DNA of 64,000 bases from RYN-230 sp963834705 (GTDB lineage Bacteria > Actinomycetota > Actinomycetes > Streptosporangiales > Streptosporangiaceae). A program made the translations under genes and the position numbers. Positions 8,074 through 16,006 of the stretch are shown piece by piece. Location of the stretch: assembly GCA_963834705.1 (NCBI GenBank), contig CAWICV010000013.1, forward strand, positions 186,001 through 250,000, written 5' to 3'. The stretch's first letter is position 1. Every line of letters begins with the position of its first letter. The notes under the pieces were generated by a model. It was not told the origin of the DNA. It saw nothing but the letters and a program-made list of their open reading frames with translations, and did no database searches.

Positions 8074-8925
8074 GTGAGCATGGACGTGCGCCGGGGCGAC
8101 GGCAGTGTGATCGCGTGCGAGGTGGTCGGGGCGGCGGACGCGACGCCGGTCCTGTTCTGCCACGGGCTGGCCGACTCGCGGCTGTCCGCATACCAGCTCG
8201 CGCCGGTGGCGGGCCAGCTGGGGCTGCGCCTCTGCGCGCCGGACCGGCCCGGGACCGGCTGCACCGATCCGCGTTACCTGCACCGGCTGGCCGACTGGGT
8301 GGACGATGCCGCCCTGGTCCTGGACGCGCTCGGCGCGGACTCCGCGGCGGTGCTCGGTGTCTCCGGCGGCGGCCCGTTCGCGGCCGCCTGCGCGGCCGGG
8401 CTGGCCGGCCGGGTGCGCAGCCTCACGCTCATCTCGCCGCTCGGCTCGCCGGGCTGGCCCACCCGCGGCATGGCCACCGGGGAGCGGCTCTCCCTAGGGC
8501 TCGCCCGGCAGGTCCCGGCGTTCGGTGGCTGGTTTCTCGGCCGGCTGGCCACGCTGGCCCAGTACTCACCCCAGCTGTTCCTGCGGCTGGCGGCCAGCGA
8601 GATGCCCGGCGTGGACCGCCGCGCACTGGAGCAGCCCGGCACGCGCGACCCGTTTCTGGCCAACTACCTGGAAGCGTTCCGCCGCGGCAGCGGGGGAGTG
8701 GCCCAGGATCTGCGGGTGCTCACCCGGCCGTGGGGTTTCGAGCTGGGCGCGGTCCAGGTGCCGACGTGGGTGCATCACGGGGACGCCGACACCACGGTGC
8801 CGGTCCAGCACGCCGAGCTGTTCGCCGCGGCCATCCCGGGCGCCCGGCTGCAGCTGCACCCTGGCCACGGGCACTTCTCCATCCTGGACGCCACCCGGGA
8901 CATCCTGGCCGCGGTGGCCGGCTGA
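8074..8925 (+). CDS. Alpha/beta hydrolase
   Basis: A 283-aa soluble hydrolase. It shows the HG oxyanion motif (LFCHGLADSR), the nucleophile elbow GVSGGGPF, the acid in HHGDADTTVP and the catalytic His in HPGHGHFS. Family members are esterases, lipases, dehalogenases or C-C hydrolases, and the substrate here is unknown. The start is GTG 8074 or ATG 8080. It lies 22 bp after the methyltransferase gene on the same strand. Confidence 0.88.
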   Translation: MSMDVRRGDGSVIACEVVGAADATPVLFCHGLADSRLSAYQLAPVAGQLGLRLCAPDRPGTGCTDPRYLHRLADWVDDAALVLDALGADSAAVLGVSGGGPFAAACAAGLAGRVRSLTLISPLGSPGWPTRGMATGERLSLGLARQVPAFGGWFLGRLATLAQYSPQLFLRLAASEMPGVDRRALEQPGTRDPFLANYLEAFRRGSGGVAQDLRVLTRPWGFELGAVQVPTWVHHGDADTTVPVQHAELFAAAIPGARLQLHPGHGHFSILDATRDILAAVAG

Positions 8926-9021
8926 GCTTCAGCCGGCCGCTGACGGGTCAGAAACTGGCGGCCCCCGGCGGGCCGCCGCCATCGCGCCGTGGCGGCCGGG
9001 GCGCTGTGGCAGGCTTACCGC

Positions 9022-9405
9022 ATGCCCGAGCGATGGGAGTACGGCTCCCTGATGACCATTGCCCTTGCCCCCAGCGAGGCGCAGTCCCCCGAGCACATGG
9101 TCGGCATCCTGATCACCGCCATGCAAGCCCGCCTGATCGCGGTGGTGGAGCTGGGTGCGTTAATACCCGGCGAGCGCTACGCGGTGCTGAACGCGGTCGG
9201 CGAGGAAGGCTGGATCATCACCGGCCCGCCGGTGCGCAACGACTTCAACCGGGGCACCGCGGTCACCCTGGACAGCATCCGGCTCGATCCGTGGATCGGG
9301 GAAGTGCTGTCCGGCAGCCCGGTGGGCAACTGGGCCCGCGGCTACTTCGACTACCCGCTGCGCCGCCCGTTGCCAGGCCGACTGGGCCCCGTCAGCCGCC
9401 GGTGA
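9022..9405 (+). CDS. Hypothetical protein, 127 aa
   Basis: Not recognised. It begins MPERWEYGSLMTIALAP and contains GERYAVLNAVGEEGWIITGP, a short beta-rich pattern typical of small uncharacterised actinomycete proteins. An upstream in-frame ATG at 8989 is possible. Its last 14 bp overlap the end of the convergent esterase gene. Confidence 0.6.
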   Translation: MPERWEYGSLMTIALAPSEAQSPEHMVGILITAMQARLIAVVELGALIPGERYAVLNAVGEEGWIITGPPVRNDFNRGTAVTLDSIRLDPWIGEVLSGSPVGNWARGYFDYPLRRPLPGRLGPVSRR

Positions 9406-10300
9406 CCGCGGTCACGAACCAGGCCGCCTGGGCCAGCGCGCTGTCCGCCGCCGCCAGCATCCCCGGCTGCAGCGTGAAGTCGTGCCACATGCCCGGCCAC
9501 CGGGTGTAGCTGACGTCCACCCCGGCGGCGGACGCGGCCGCGGCCAGCGCGGCGGCGTCCGGCGCCAGCAGCTCATCATCACCGGCCTGGATGAGCAGCG
9601 GGGGCAGGCCGCGGTGCGCGGCGTGCAGCGGCGACACCGCGGGGTCGGCCCAGTTCGCCGGGTCGGTGTAGGCCCGGGCGCAGGCCGCCAGCCAGCCTGG
9701 GCTGAGCAGCACATCGCGGCGCACCAGGTCCGGGCGGCCCCGCCGGTCCCGGCCCAGGTCGAGCCAGGGCGACAGCAGGATGCAGCCGGCCGGGAGCGCG
9801 CAGCCGCCATCACGGTCCCGCAGGCCGAGCAGCAGCGCCAGGGCAAGGCCGCCGCCGGCCGAGTCACCGGAGACCACGATGCCGGCCGGGCTGTCCGGCC
9901 CGGTGAGGGCGTTCAATATCTGGTGTGCGTCGTGCAGCGCGGCCGGATAGCGGTGCTCCGGAGCCAGCCGGTATCCGGGCAGGATGACCTGGCAATCGGC
10001 CTGTGCGCTGAGCTGCGCGGCCCAGCCGCGGGCGAGCAGGGCCGAGCCGACGCAGTAGCCGCCACCGTGGAAGTGCAGCACGGTCCGCTCCGGGTCGGCC
10101 TGGCCGGCCGTCACTACCTCGGCCGGCACGCCGCCGATGATGGTCCGGCGCACGGTCGTGCCGCGCGGCACCGGCGAGGCCTGAAACACCCGGTCCAGCC
10201 GGCGCCGCTGCACCGCCCAGGGCAGCGCCGGGTCGAGCACCCAGCGGCCCAGCTGGCGCGCCCCGAGCCGGCCGGCGGCCGGCGGCAGCCGCGCGCTCAC
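9392..10300 (-). CDS. HSL-family (type IV) esterase/lipase
   Basis: A 302-aa alpha/beta hydrolase with the HSL signature HFHGGGYCVGS, nucleophile elbow SGDSAGGGLA, acid in QAGDDELL and His in MWHDFTL. It probably hydrolyses short-chain esters. GTG 10300 overlaps the monooxygenase stop (GTGA), so the pair is translationally coupled. A Baeyer-Villiger oxygenase makes esters from ketones and this enzyme would cleave them, a known pathway logic for ketone degradation. Physiological substrates are not known. Confidence 0.9.
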   Translation of the reverse strand: MSARLPPAAGRLGARQLGRWVLDPALPWAVQRRRLDRVFQASPVPRGTTVRRTIIGGVPAEVVTAGQADPERTVLHFHGGGYCVGSALLARGWAAQLSAQADCQVILPGYRLAPEHRYPAALHDAHQILNALTGPDSPAGIVVSGDSAGGGLALALLLGLRDRDGGCALPAGCILLSPWLDLGRDRRGRPDLVRRDVLLSPGWLAACARAYTDPANWADPAVSPLHAAHRGLPPLLIQAGDDELLAPDAAALAAAASAAGVDVSYTRWPGMWHDFTLQPGMLAAADSALAQAAWFVTAVTGG

Positions 10301-11766
10301 GCCGCGGCGCGCTTCGGCATGACCCGGTAGCTGGCCAGGTCGAAGTGCCGGACGCGGTACCGGTAGCGGAACGTCTGGGCCGGCCAGTTGTTGGTGTTGC
10401 GCCCGTCGGCGGTGGTGTACCAGCTGTCGCATCCGCTCTGCCACACCGAGCTGCGGCTGGCCTTGACCACCCATTTATTGAACGCCAGCTGCACGTCGGG
10501 CCGCACGTCCAGCCAGTCGAGCCCGTCCGACTCAAGCGCCCGCAGGGCGCCGAGCACGTAGCCGATCTGGCTTTCCAGCATGTAGATGATGGAGTTGCCG
10601 CCGAGGTTGGTGTTCGGCCCGTAGAGCAGGAAGAAGTTGGGGAAGCCGGACACGGTGATGCCGAGGTAGGCCTCGGCGCCGTCGCGCCATTCCGAGCGCA
10701 GCTCGCGCCCGCCCAGGCCGGTCACCGCCATCGGCGCCAGGAAGTCGAGGGTCTGGAACCCGGTGGCGTAGACGAGCACGTCGGCCGGGCGGGTGCCGCC
10801 CGCGGTGACCACCCCGCCGGGCGCGATGCGCTCGATCGGGTCGGTGACCAGCTCGACGTTGGGCCGGTTCAGGGTCGGATACCAGTCGTCCGAGAACAGC
10901 ACCCGCTTGCAGCCCAGCCGGTAATCGGGCACGCACTTGCGCCGCAGGCCCGGCTCGCTGATCGCGCGGAGCTGGCGGCGCCACAGCGCCATCGGCGCGG
11001 CCTGCAGCCTGGGGGACAGCACGAAGCCGCTGGTGAGCAGCTCGCCATAGAGGAAGATGCGCAGCCGGTCGGCCTTGCGCAGCACCGGCAGCCGGTCGTA
11101 CAGGGCCAGCTCGCCCGGCCGGTAGGCGCGGTCCGACTTGGGCAGGATGTACGGCGCGCTGCGCTGGAACACGTCGACGTGCGCGGCGGTCTTGGCGATC
11201 TCCGGCACGAACTGGATGGCGCTCGCCCCGGTGCCCAGCACGGCCACCCGCAGGCCGGCCAGGTCCACGCCGTGGTCCCAGCGGGCCGAGTGCCAGGACG
11301 GCCCGGCGAACTCGTCGCGGCCCGGGATGTCCGGCAGCCGGGGCCGGCCGAGCTGGCCCACCGCGGACACGACGGCGCGAGCCCGCACCGTGCCGCCGCC
11401 CTCCAGGGTGAGCGTCCACACCGCGCTCCGCTCGTCGAACTCGGCGGCCGCCACCCCGGCGCCGAACCGGAAGTGCTGGCCGAGCCCGCGCTCGGTGCAC
11501 AGCTCGCGCAGGTAGCCCAGGATCTCCCGGCCCGGCGGGAAGCGGCGGGTCCAGCGTCCCGGCCGGCCCGCATACGAGTACAGGTTGGACGGGATGTCGC
11601 AGCTCAGGCCAGGATAGGTGTTGTCCCGCCAGGTCCCGCCCAGGTCGGCGGCCCGGTCCAGGACCAGGAAGTCGTCCAGGCCCGCCTGCCGCAGCGCGCT
11701 GGCCATGCCGATCCCGCCGAACCCGGCGCCCACCACCACCACGCGATACACCGACTGTGCTGGCAT
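10297..11766 (-). CDS. Flavin-containing Baeyer-Villiger-type monooxygenase
   Basis: A 489-aa FAD/NADPH enzyme. The FAD Rossmann motif is GAGFGGIG near residue 12. The BVMO fingerprint FxGxxxHxxxW is present as FAGPSWHSARW, and a second dinucleotide motif (GTGASAIQ) follows for NADPH. Such enzymes insert oxygen next to ketones or oxidise N/S centres. It is the first gene of a two-gene unit with the coupled esterase. ATG 11766 faces the AT-rich region shared with lsr2. Confidence 0.92.
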   Translation of the reverse strand: MPAQSVYRVVVVGAGFGGIGMASALRQAGLDDFLVLDRAADLGGTWRDNTYPGLSCDIPSNLYSYAGRPGRWTRRFPPGREILGYLRELCTERGLGQHFRFGAGVAAAEFDERSAVWTLTLEGGGTVRARAVVSAVGQLGRPRLPDIPGRDEFAGPSWHSARWDHGVDLAGLRVAVLGTGASAIQFVPEIAKTAAHVDVFQRSAPYILPKSDRAYRPGELALYDRLPVLRKADRLRIFLYGELLTSGFVLSPRLQAAPMALWRRQLRAISEPGLRRKCVPDYRLGCKRVLFSDDWYPTLNRPNVELVTDPIERIAPGGVVTAGGTRPADVLVYATGFQTLDFLAPMAVTGLGGRELRSEWRDGAEAYLGITVSGFPNFFLLYGPNTNLGGNSIIYMLESQIGYVLGALRALESDGLDWLDVRPDVQLAFNKWVVKASRSSVWQSGCDSWYTTADGRNTNNWPAQTFRYRYRVRHFDLASYRVMPKRAAA

Positions 11767-12085
11767 GGGCGCAGAATAATCGCCGCCCGTGCCGCCGTCA
11801 CCTGCCGCGGGCTGACATTTCGTTCTAGCGCTAGGCCGTAAATCGTGGGCCCGGGACTCATCTGGCGGGCAGAAAACAACGCCATAGCGAAGGCATACGT
11901 TAGCAAAATATAGCTAATATGCGTATAATGTATACAGAATTCCTGCGGGGGTTTGCCCCTGATGTGCGGGACGCTGCCGCCGAATTGGTGACCGGGCCGA
12001 TGCGCGGGGTGAGAACGCGTCATTGGTAAATGAAACCAAGCGGTCTGCCTGCTATGCTGCGCAACCAAAGAGGGAGGGGGTCAGG
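11767..12085 (+). promoter_or_regulatory. AT-rich divergent intergenic region with candidate lsr2 promoter
   Basis: This 319-bp gap is far more AT-rich than its surroundings, especially 11870-11945. TATAAT at 11924-11929 has a partial -35 (TTAGCA, 11900-11905) at 18 bp. It overlaps a dyad GTATA-ATG-TATAC at 11923-11935. Lsr2 binds AT-rich DNA, so autoregulation and silencing of the monooxygenase promoter are plausible but inferred. Confidence 0.5.
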
Positions 12086-12457
12086 ATGGCTCAACAAGTC
12101 AGCGTTCTGCTGCTGTGCGACCTTCATGGCGGCGATGTCGAGGCGGTGGAGACGGTCTCGTTCGGGGTTGGCAACTCCGCGTACGAGATTGACGTCTGTG
12201 CGGCCGATGCTAAGGAACTCCGCAGCAAACTGGAACCGTTCATTGAGCATGCCCGGCGCCGGACCGGCGGTACCGCACGGAAGCCTGGGCGGCGCGCGGC
12301 GGACCGGGCGCACACCGCTGAGATCCGGTCCTGGGCCAAGGAGCAGGGCTACCAGATCAGCGAACGCGGCCGTATCCCGGCTTCGGTAGTCGCGGAGTAC
12401 GAGCAGAGCCACGGACCGGGTCGCCAGCCGTTTCCCGCGTCAACTCACGATAGGTGA
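12086..12457 (+). CDS. lsr2: Lsr2 nucleoid-associated xenogeneic silencer
   Basis: A 123-aa Lsr2 homolog. The N-terminal beta/helix dimerisation domain (VSVLLLCDLHGGDVEAVETV, then EIDV) is followed by a linker rich in Arg. The C-terminal DNA-binding domain (IRSWAKEQGYQISERGRIPA) carries the RGR AT-hook-like loop. It bridges AT-rich DNA and silences horizontally acquired genes. ATG 12086 has AGAGGGAGGGGG upstream. It is followed closely by a GH79-like gene, which may share its transcript. Confidence 0.95.
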   Translation: MAQQVSVLLLCDLHGGDVEAVETVSFGVGNSAYEIDVCAADAKELRSKLEPFIEHARRRTGGTARKPGRRAADRAHTAEIRSWAKEQGYQISERGRIPASVVAEYEQSHGPGRQPFPASTHDR

Positions 12458-12574
12458 GCTGACCCCTGCGGATCGGTGTGCGAATCCACTGGCGCCTATC
12501 TCCGTGGCAATGTGCGCAGCCGAGCCGGCGCGCTAACTGGTGAGCAGGCGGTTAGCGGGCTCGGACGGCTGGGC

Positions 12575-14119
12575 ATGACCTGGGTCATGCTGCGGCGGAT
12601 CCTGGGCCACCATGTTGACCGGGACAGCCATCCGGTGACGGTCACCATCGAGGACGGGCCGCCCGGGCCGGTGGTGCCGGACGACTTCGCCGGGCTGAGC
12701 TTCGAACGCGGGCCGCTCAACGCGGGCAACGCCGGGGTGGACGGCTACCTGTTCCGCCCGGACAACGACTCGCTGGTCACCCTGTTCCGCAACCTGGGGC
12801 TGCGCAGCCTGCGGATCGGCGGCGGCTCGGTGGACTTCTACCCGCCCGCGGGCACCGGGCCGGACGGCTTCACCGGGGTGGACAACCTGTTCGGCTTCGC
12901 GGCCGCGGCCGGGGCGCAGGTGATCTACTCACTCCGCCTGCTCAGCCCCAGCGGCAAGCCGGTCGCCGGGCTGAAATCGGCCGACGCCGAGGCGGCCCGG
13001 TATATCTGGGGGCGCTACCGGGACAGCCTGGCCAGCTTCGCGATCGGCAACGAGCCGGACTGGCACGCGTTTCACAGCTACCCGGGCCATCCGCACGACC
13101 CGGCCATTTACGAGGAAGTAGGCGGCGTCCCGGGCAGCGCCTACCCGTCGTTCCTGGCCACCTGGCAGGACTTCGCCGGCGCGGTGCGGGCGGCGGCGCC
13201 CGGGGCGCCGCTGGCCGGGCCGGACACCGGGGCCTACACGCCGCTGACCTACACGCCCGACCCGGAGCAGGGGGTGTCCTGGACCGAGCGGTTCGCCCAT
13301 GACGAGGCCGACGCCGGCCGGGTGGCCGACTTCACCCAGCACTACTACGTAGGCGGCAGCCCCGGGAAGACCACCGCCGGGCAGGCCATCGGCAACATGC
13401 TGTCCGCGGACTGGGTGACCGGCACCGAGATCGGCAGCCAGCCCGCGGGTACCGAGTACATCCCGTATCCGTGGTTCTACGCGCACAACCTGGCGCCGGT
13501 CCGTTCGGCCGGCCTGCGCTACCGGCTCACCGAGTCGAATGACTACCTGACCGGCGTGCCCGGCGCGAGCAACGCGTTCGCGGCCGCGCTGTGGGCGCTG
13601 GACCACCTGCACTGGTGGGCGGCGCACGGCGCGGCCGGGATCAACTTCCATAACAAGCAGTGGCTGTACACCGACACGATCGTGCCCGACCCGGCCGCGG
13701 CCGGCCGCTACGCGGTCACCCCGAAGGGCTATGGCATCAAGGCGTTCACCCTGGGCTCGGCCGGGCCGGTCCGGCCGGTGACGCTCAGCGGCGTGGACGG
13801 CCTCAACCTGACCGCTTACTGCATCGGGGATTACCTCACGCTGATCAACAAGACGCACGGGCGGACCGCGGCGGACGCGGCCGTGACGATCAGGCCGCCC
13901 GGCCCGGCCGCCCAGGGGGCCGAGGTCATGACGCTGGCCAGCGCCGAACCGGGCCATCCGGGGGCACGCGGCGCCACGCTGGGCGGGGCCGCGATCACCG
14001 GTGACGAGCCGTGGGCCGGGCAGTGGACCGCGCTGCGTGCCCCGGACGACGGCATCGGGATCGGCCTGACCGTGCCCGCCACCAGCGCCGCCGTCGTGCG
14101 GATCCCGGGCGCCAGTTAA
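12575..14119 (+). CDS. GH79-like glycoside hydrolase (beta-glucuronidase/heparanase fold)
   Basis: A protein of about 514 aa with a (beta/alpha)8 domain and a C-terminal beta-sandwich. The acid/base Glu160 lies in AIGNEPDW and the nucleophile Glu320 in RLTESNDY, followed by ALWALDHLHWWAAHGAAG as in GH79. Members remove glucuronic acid or act on heparan-like or arabinogalactan chains. No signal peptide is evident. The start is uncertain: GTG 12476 lies 19 nt after lsr2, whereas ATG 12575 has GGACGG nearby. Confidence 0.8.
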   Translation: MTWVMLRRILGHHVDRDSHPVTVTIEDGPPGPVVPDDFAGLSFERGPLNAGNAGVDGYLFRPDNDSLVTLFRNLGLRSLRIGGGSVDFYPPAGTGPDGFTGVDNLFGFAAAAGAQVIYSLRLLSPSGKPVAGLKSADAEAARYIWGRYRDSLASFAIGNEPDWHAFHSYPGHPHDPAIYEEVGGVPGSAYPSFLATWQDFAGAVRAAAPGAPLAGPDTGAYTPLTYTPDPEQGVSWTERFAHDEADAGRVADFTQHYYVGGSPGKTTAGQAIGNMLSADWVTGTEIGSQPAGTEYIPYPWFYAHNLAPVRSAGLRYRLTESNDYLTGVPGASNAFAAALWALDHLHWWAAHGAAGINFHNKQWLYTDTIVPDPAAAGRYAVTPKGYGIKAFTLGSAGPVRPVTLSGVDGLNLTAYCIGDYLTLINKTHGRTAADAAVTIRPPGPAAQGAEVMTLASAEPGHPGARGATLGGAAITGDEPWAGQWTALRAPDDGIGIGLTVPATSAAVVRIPGAS

Positions 14120-14185
14120 GAGCTACGGCTTCCGGCCCACCCCGCCCTAGCTGGCCAGCTCATGGTCCTGCTCCGGGCCGGCCGG

Positions 14186-14962
14186 CTAGAGCAGGGCGGA
14201 TTGCATCGAGGGCAGCCAGGGCAGCAGCACCGCGGCCAGGACCAGCGCGCCGCCCACCGCATAGCCGAATGCCTGGCCGGACCGCCAGATCTTCTCCACG
14301 AAGACCACCGCGGTCAGGCCGATCATCCAGGCCCAGTTCATCAGGCCGACCGCCACCAGGATGAGCATCAGGCTCCAGCAGCAGCCGACGCAGTAGGCAC
14401 CGTGGTACGCGCCGGCCCGGACGTCCCGCAACCGGCCCGAGTAATTGCCGAAATGGAGCAGGAAACCGAGCGGCGACCGGCAGTGCCGCAGGCACCGCGC
14501 CTTCAGCGGGCTGAATTGGTACAGCCCGGCCACGGCCAGGATGATGGCCGCGCTCCACACGGTCCGGGTTGAGGGGCCCATACCCATACCGCTGCCCATG
14601 GGGGCCAGCGTGCCGAGCGCCCGGGACAGCCCATAGGCCAGCACGCCGAACCCGGCCCAGGCCAGCAGGTACCCGCCGAGCAAGGCGGCGGTGTGCGCAG
14701 CGGCCGGCCCGTTCCGGCGGGCCCGGACGACTCGCAGATACATCGAGGCGACCGGGGTCACCGACGGCAGCATCATCGCGGCCATCATGACCAGCCAGAG
14801 CAGTAGGAACTCGCCGAATACCAGCCAGGGGCCGGCCATCGCGGCGGGCATCCCGGGATGCTGATCGATGAGTAGCAGCCAGGCGGCGGCCGCGACGATT
14901 AGCAGCCCAGCCCACAGAGCCAGGCTGCTACGCCTGCCAGGCGAACTCGCGGAAGTGACCAT
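14186..14962 (-). CDS. DUF2182 integral membrane protein
   Basis: A 258-aa polytopic membrane protein of the DUF2182 family, often labelled predicted metal-binding. Six or seven helices are visible. Family blocks are MMAAMMLPSVTPVASM, YQFSPLKARCLRHCRSP, GAYHGAYCVGCCWSLM and GLMNWAWM. The conserved Cys/His pairs could ligate a metal. Its start overlaps the end of the DUF1326 gene by 35 bp, so the two are made together. Confidence 0.9.
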   Translation of the reverse strand: MVTSASSPGRRSSLALWAGLLIVAAAAWLLLIDQHPGMPAAMAGPWLVFGEFLLLWLVMMAAMMLPSVTPVASMYLRVVRARRNGPAAAHTAALLGGYLLAWAGFGVLAYGLSRALGTLAPMGSGMGMGPSTRTVWSAAIILAVAGLYQFSPLKARCLRHCRSPLGFLLHFGNYSGRLRDVRAGAYHGAYCVGCCWSLMLILVAVGLMNWAWMIGLTAVVFVEKIWRSGQAFGYAVGGALVLAAVLLPWLPSMQSALL

Positions 14963-15536
14963 TTTTCCCGGTGTTGTCGAAGGACAGGTCGTAGTCGGGA
15001 TCGCGGTACCAGCCGGTGATGCTACGCGCGATGGGCAAGTTGCTGCCCATCGGGTGGAAGACGTTGACGATCTCCATCACCGCAGTGGAGTTCGGCGCGT
15101 GCAGCCCCTCGACCTCGAACTCCATGATGCCCGGCACTTCGACCCGCTTCCGGTCGCCGTCGGAGCTGAAGCTGATCGGCACGAACTTCACGCCGAGCTG
15201 CTCGCCGATCAGGCCGGCCAGCATCTCCGGCGGGCCGCCCTGGGCGCCGGACAGCACGGCACCGAGGGCCGCGCGCTGCTGATCATCCGCCCGGACATCG
15301 AGGTAGACCGCCACCCGCCAGCCGCCCGCGCCCATCACCGCGGGCGAATCTACGACCAGCACGGCATTCAGCCCGTCCAGCCGCACGCCGTCACAGTCTC
15401 CTTCGATGATGTGCATGGCGAGCGGAAGGTAGCAGCGCTCGTTGTCCGCCGGCCCCTGCAGCGAAGACGTGATGCAGGGACAGAGAATGTCACAATTGCA
15501 GTTCTCCAGGTACTCGCCGCGCAGCTGCCAAGCCAT
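14928..15536 (-). CDS. DUF1326 protein with CNCDILCPC motif
   Basis: A 202-aa protein of the DUF1326 family starting MAWQLRGEYLENCNCDILCP. The clustered cysteines near residues 13-20 suggest metal or redox binding. ATG 15536 has a perfect AAGGAGG 7 nt upstream; the longer frame to 15677 runs through the neighbouring gene. DUF1326 and DUF2182 genes are commonly adjacent, and here they overlap. The function of the pair has not been established. Confidence 0.9.
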   Translation of the reverse strand: MAWQLRGEYLENCNCDILCPCITSSLQGPADNERCYLPLAMHIIEGDCDGVRLDGLNAVLVVDSPAVMGAGGWRVAVYLDVRADDQQRAALGAVLSGAQGGPPEMLAGLIGEQLGVKFVPISFSSDGDRKRVEVPGIMEFEVEGLHAPNSTAVMEIVNVFHPMGSNLPIARSITGWYRDPDYDLSFDNTGKNGHFREFAWQA

Positions 15537-15559
15537 GGCGGTCCTCCTTCGACGCCCAG

Positions 15560-15802
15560 CTAGAACACCGACTGTAATCCGGCCGCACCGGCTGCGGAAG
15601 AGAGGATGACCGGCGTGCACAGGGACTCGACCGGGCCGGTGAACCAGTGCCCCTGCGGGCAGCGGATCTTGGCACACTCCAGCGGCCCGTCGGTGGATGC
15701 CATCCGGTAGCGGTACAGCACCTCGGCCGGCAGGCCGCAGCGCACCGTGCCGCGCTCATTCAGGTAGGCCGGGCAGTCCATGAACATCACCCCGGTATCC
15801 AT
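15560..15802 (-). CDS. Small Cys/His protein heading the DUF1326/DUF2182 operon
   Basis: An 80-aa protein sharing CPAYL, RCGLPAEV, STDGPLE, IRCP-GHWF and GPVESL with the protein at 5885-6145. This copy has an extra Cys (PLECAKIRCP). It ends 23 bp before DUF1326 on the same strand, giving the order small protein, DUF1326, DUF2182. ATG 15802 is preferred; a GTG at 15838 is also in frame. Function unknown; a metal-binding zinc-knuckle-like fold is inferred from Cys/His spacing. Confidence 0.75.
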   Translation of the reverse strand: MDTGVMFMDCPAYLNERGTVRCGLPAEVLYRYRMASTDGPLECAKIRCPQGHWFTGPVESLCTPVILSSAAGAAGLQSVF

Positions 15803-15942
15803 CAGCGGCCCCCAATCCGCATGCGTTACCCCGGCCACGGTAGAACCCGCTACGTTCCGGCAGCGTTCGACGGCTGCGTTCGGTGACCGTTCGGCGGCCC
15901 CCGCCCGCTGGGCCGGAAAATGAAACTAGCTACCTTGGGGAT

Positions 15943-16002
15943 ATGGGCAGGACCGGCGCGATAGAGGCTGATCGTGTGCCGGGCCACAACCGAACTAGGT
16001 GA
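15943..16002 (+). other. Possible 19-codon leader ORF before the glycosyltransferase
   Basis: ATG 15943 follows CTAGCTACCTTGGGGAT, which resembles a leaderless -10 region. It encodes MGRTGAIEADRVPGHNRTR and stops 4 nt before GTG 16007. It could couple translation to the glycosyltransferase. Weak evidence, from position and the similar motif at 21629. Confidence 0.3.
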
Positions 16003-16006
16003 CGCG

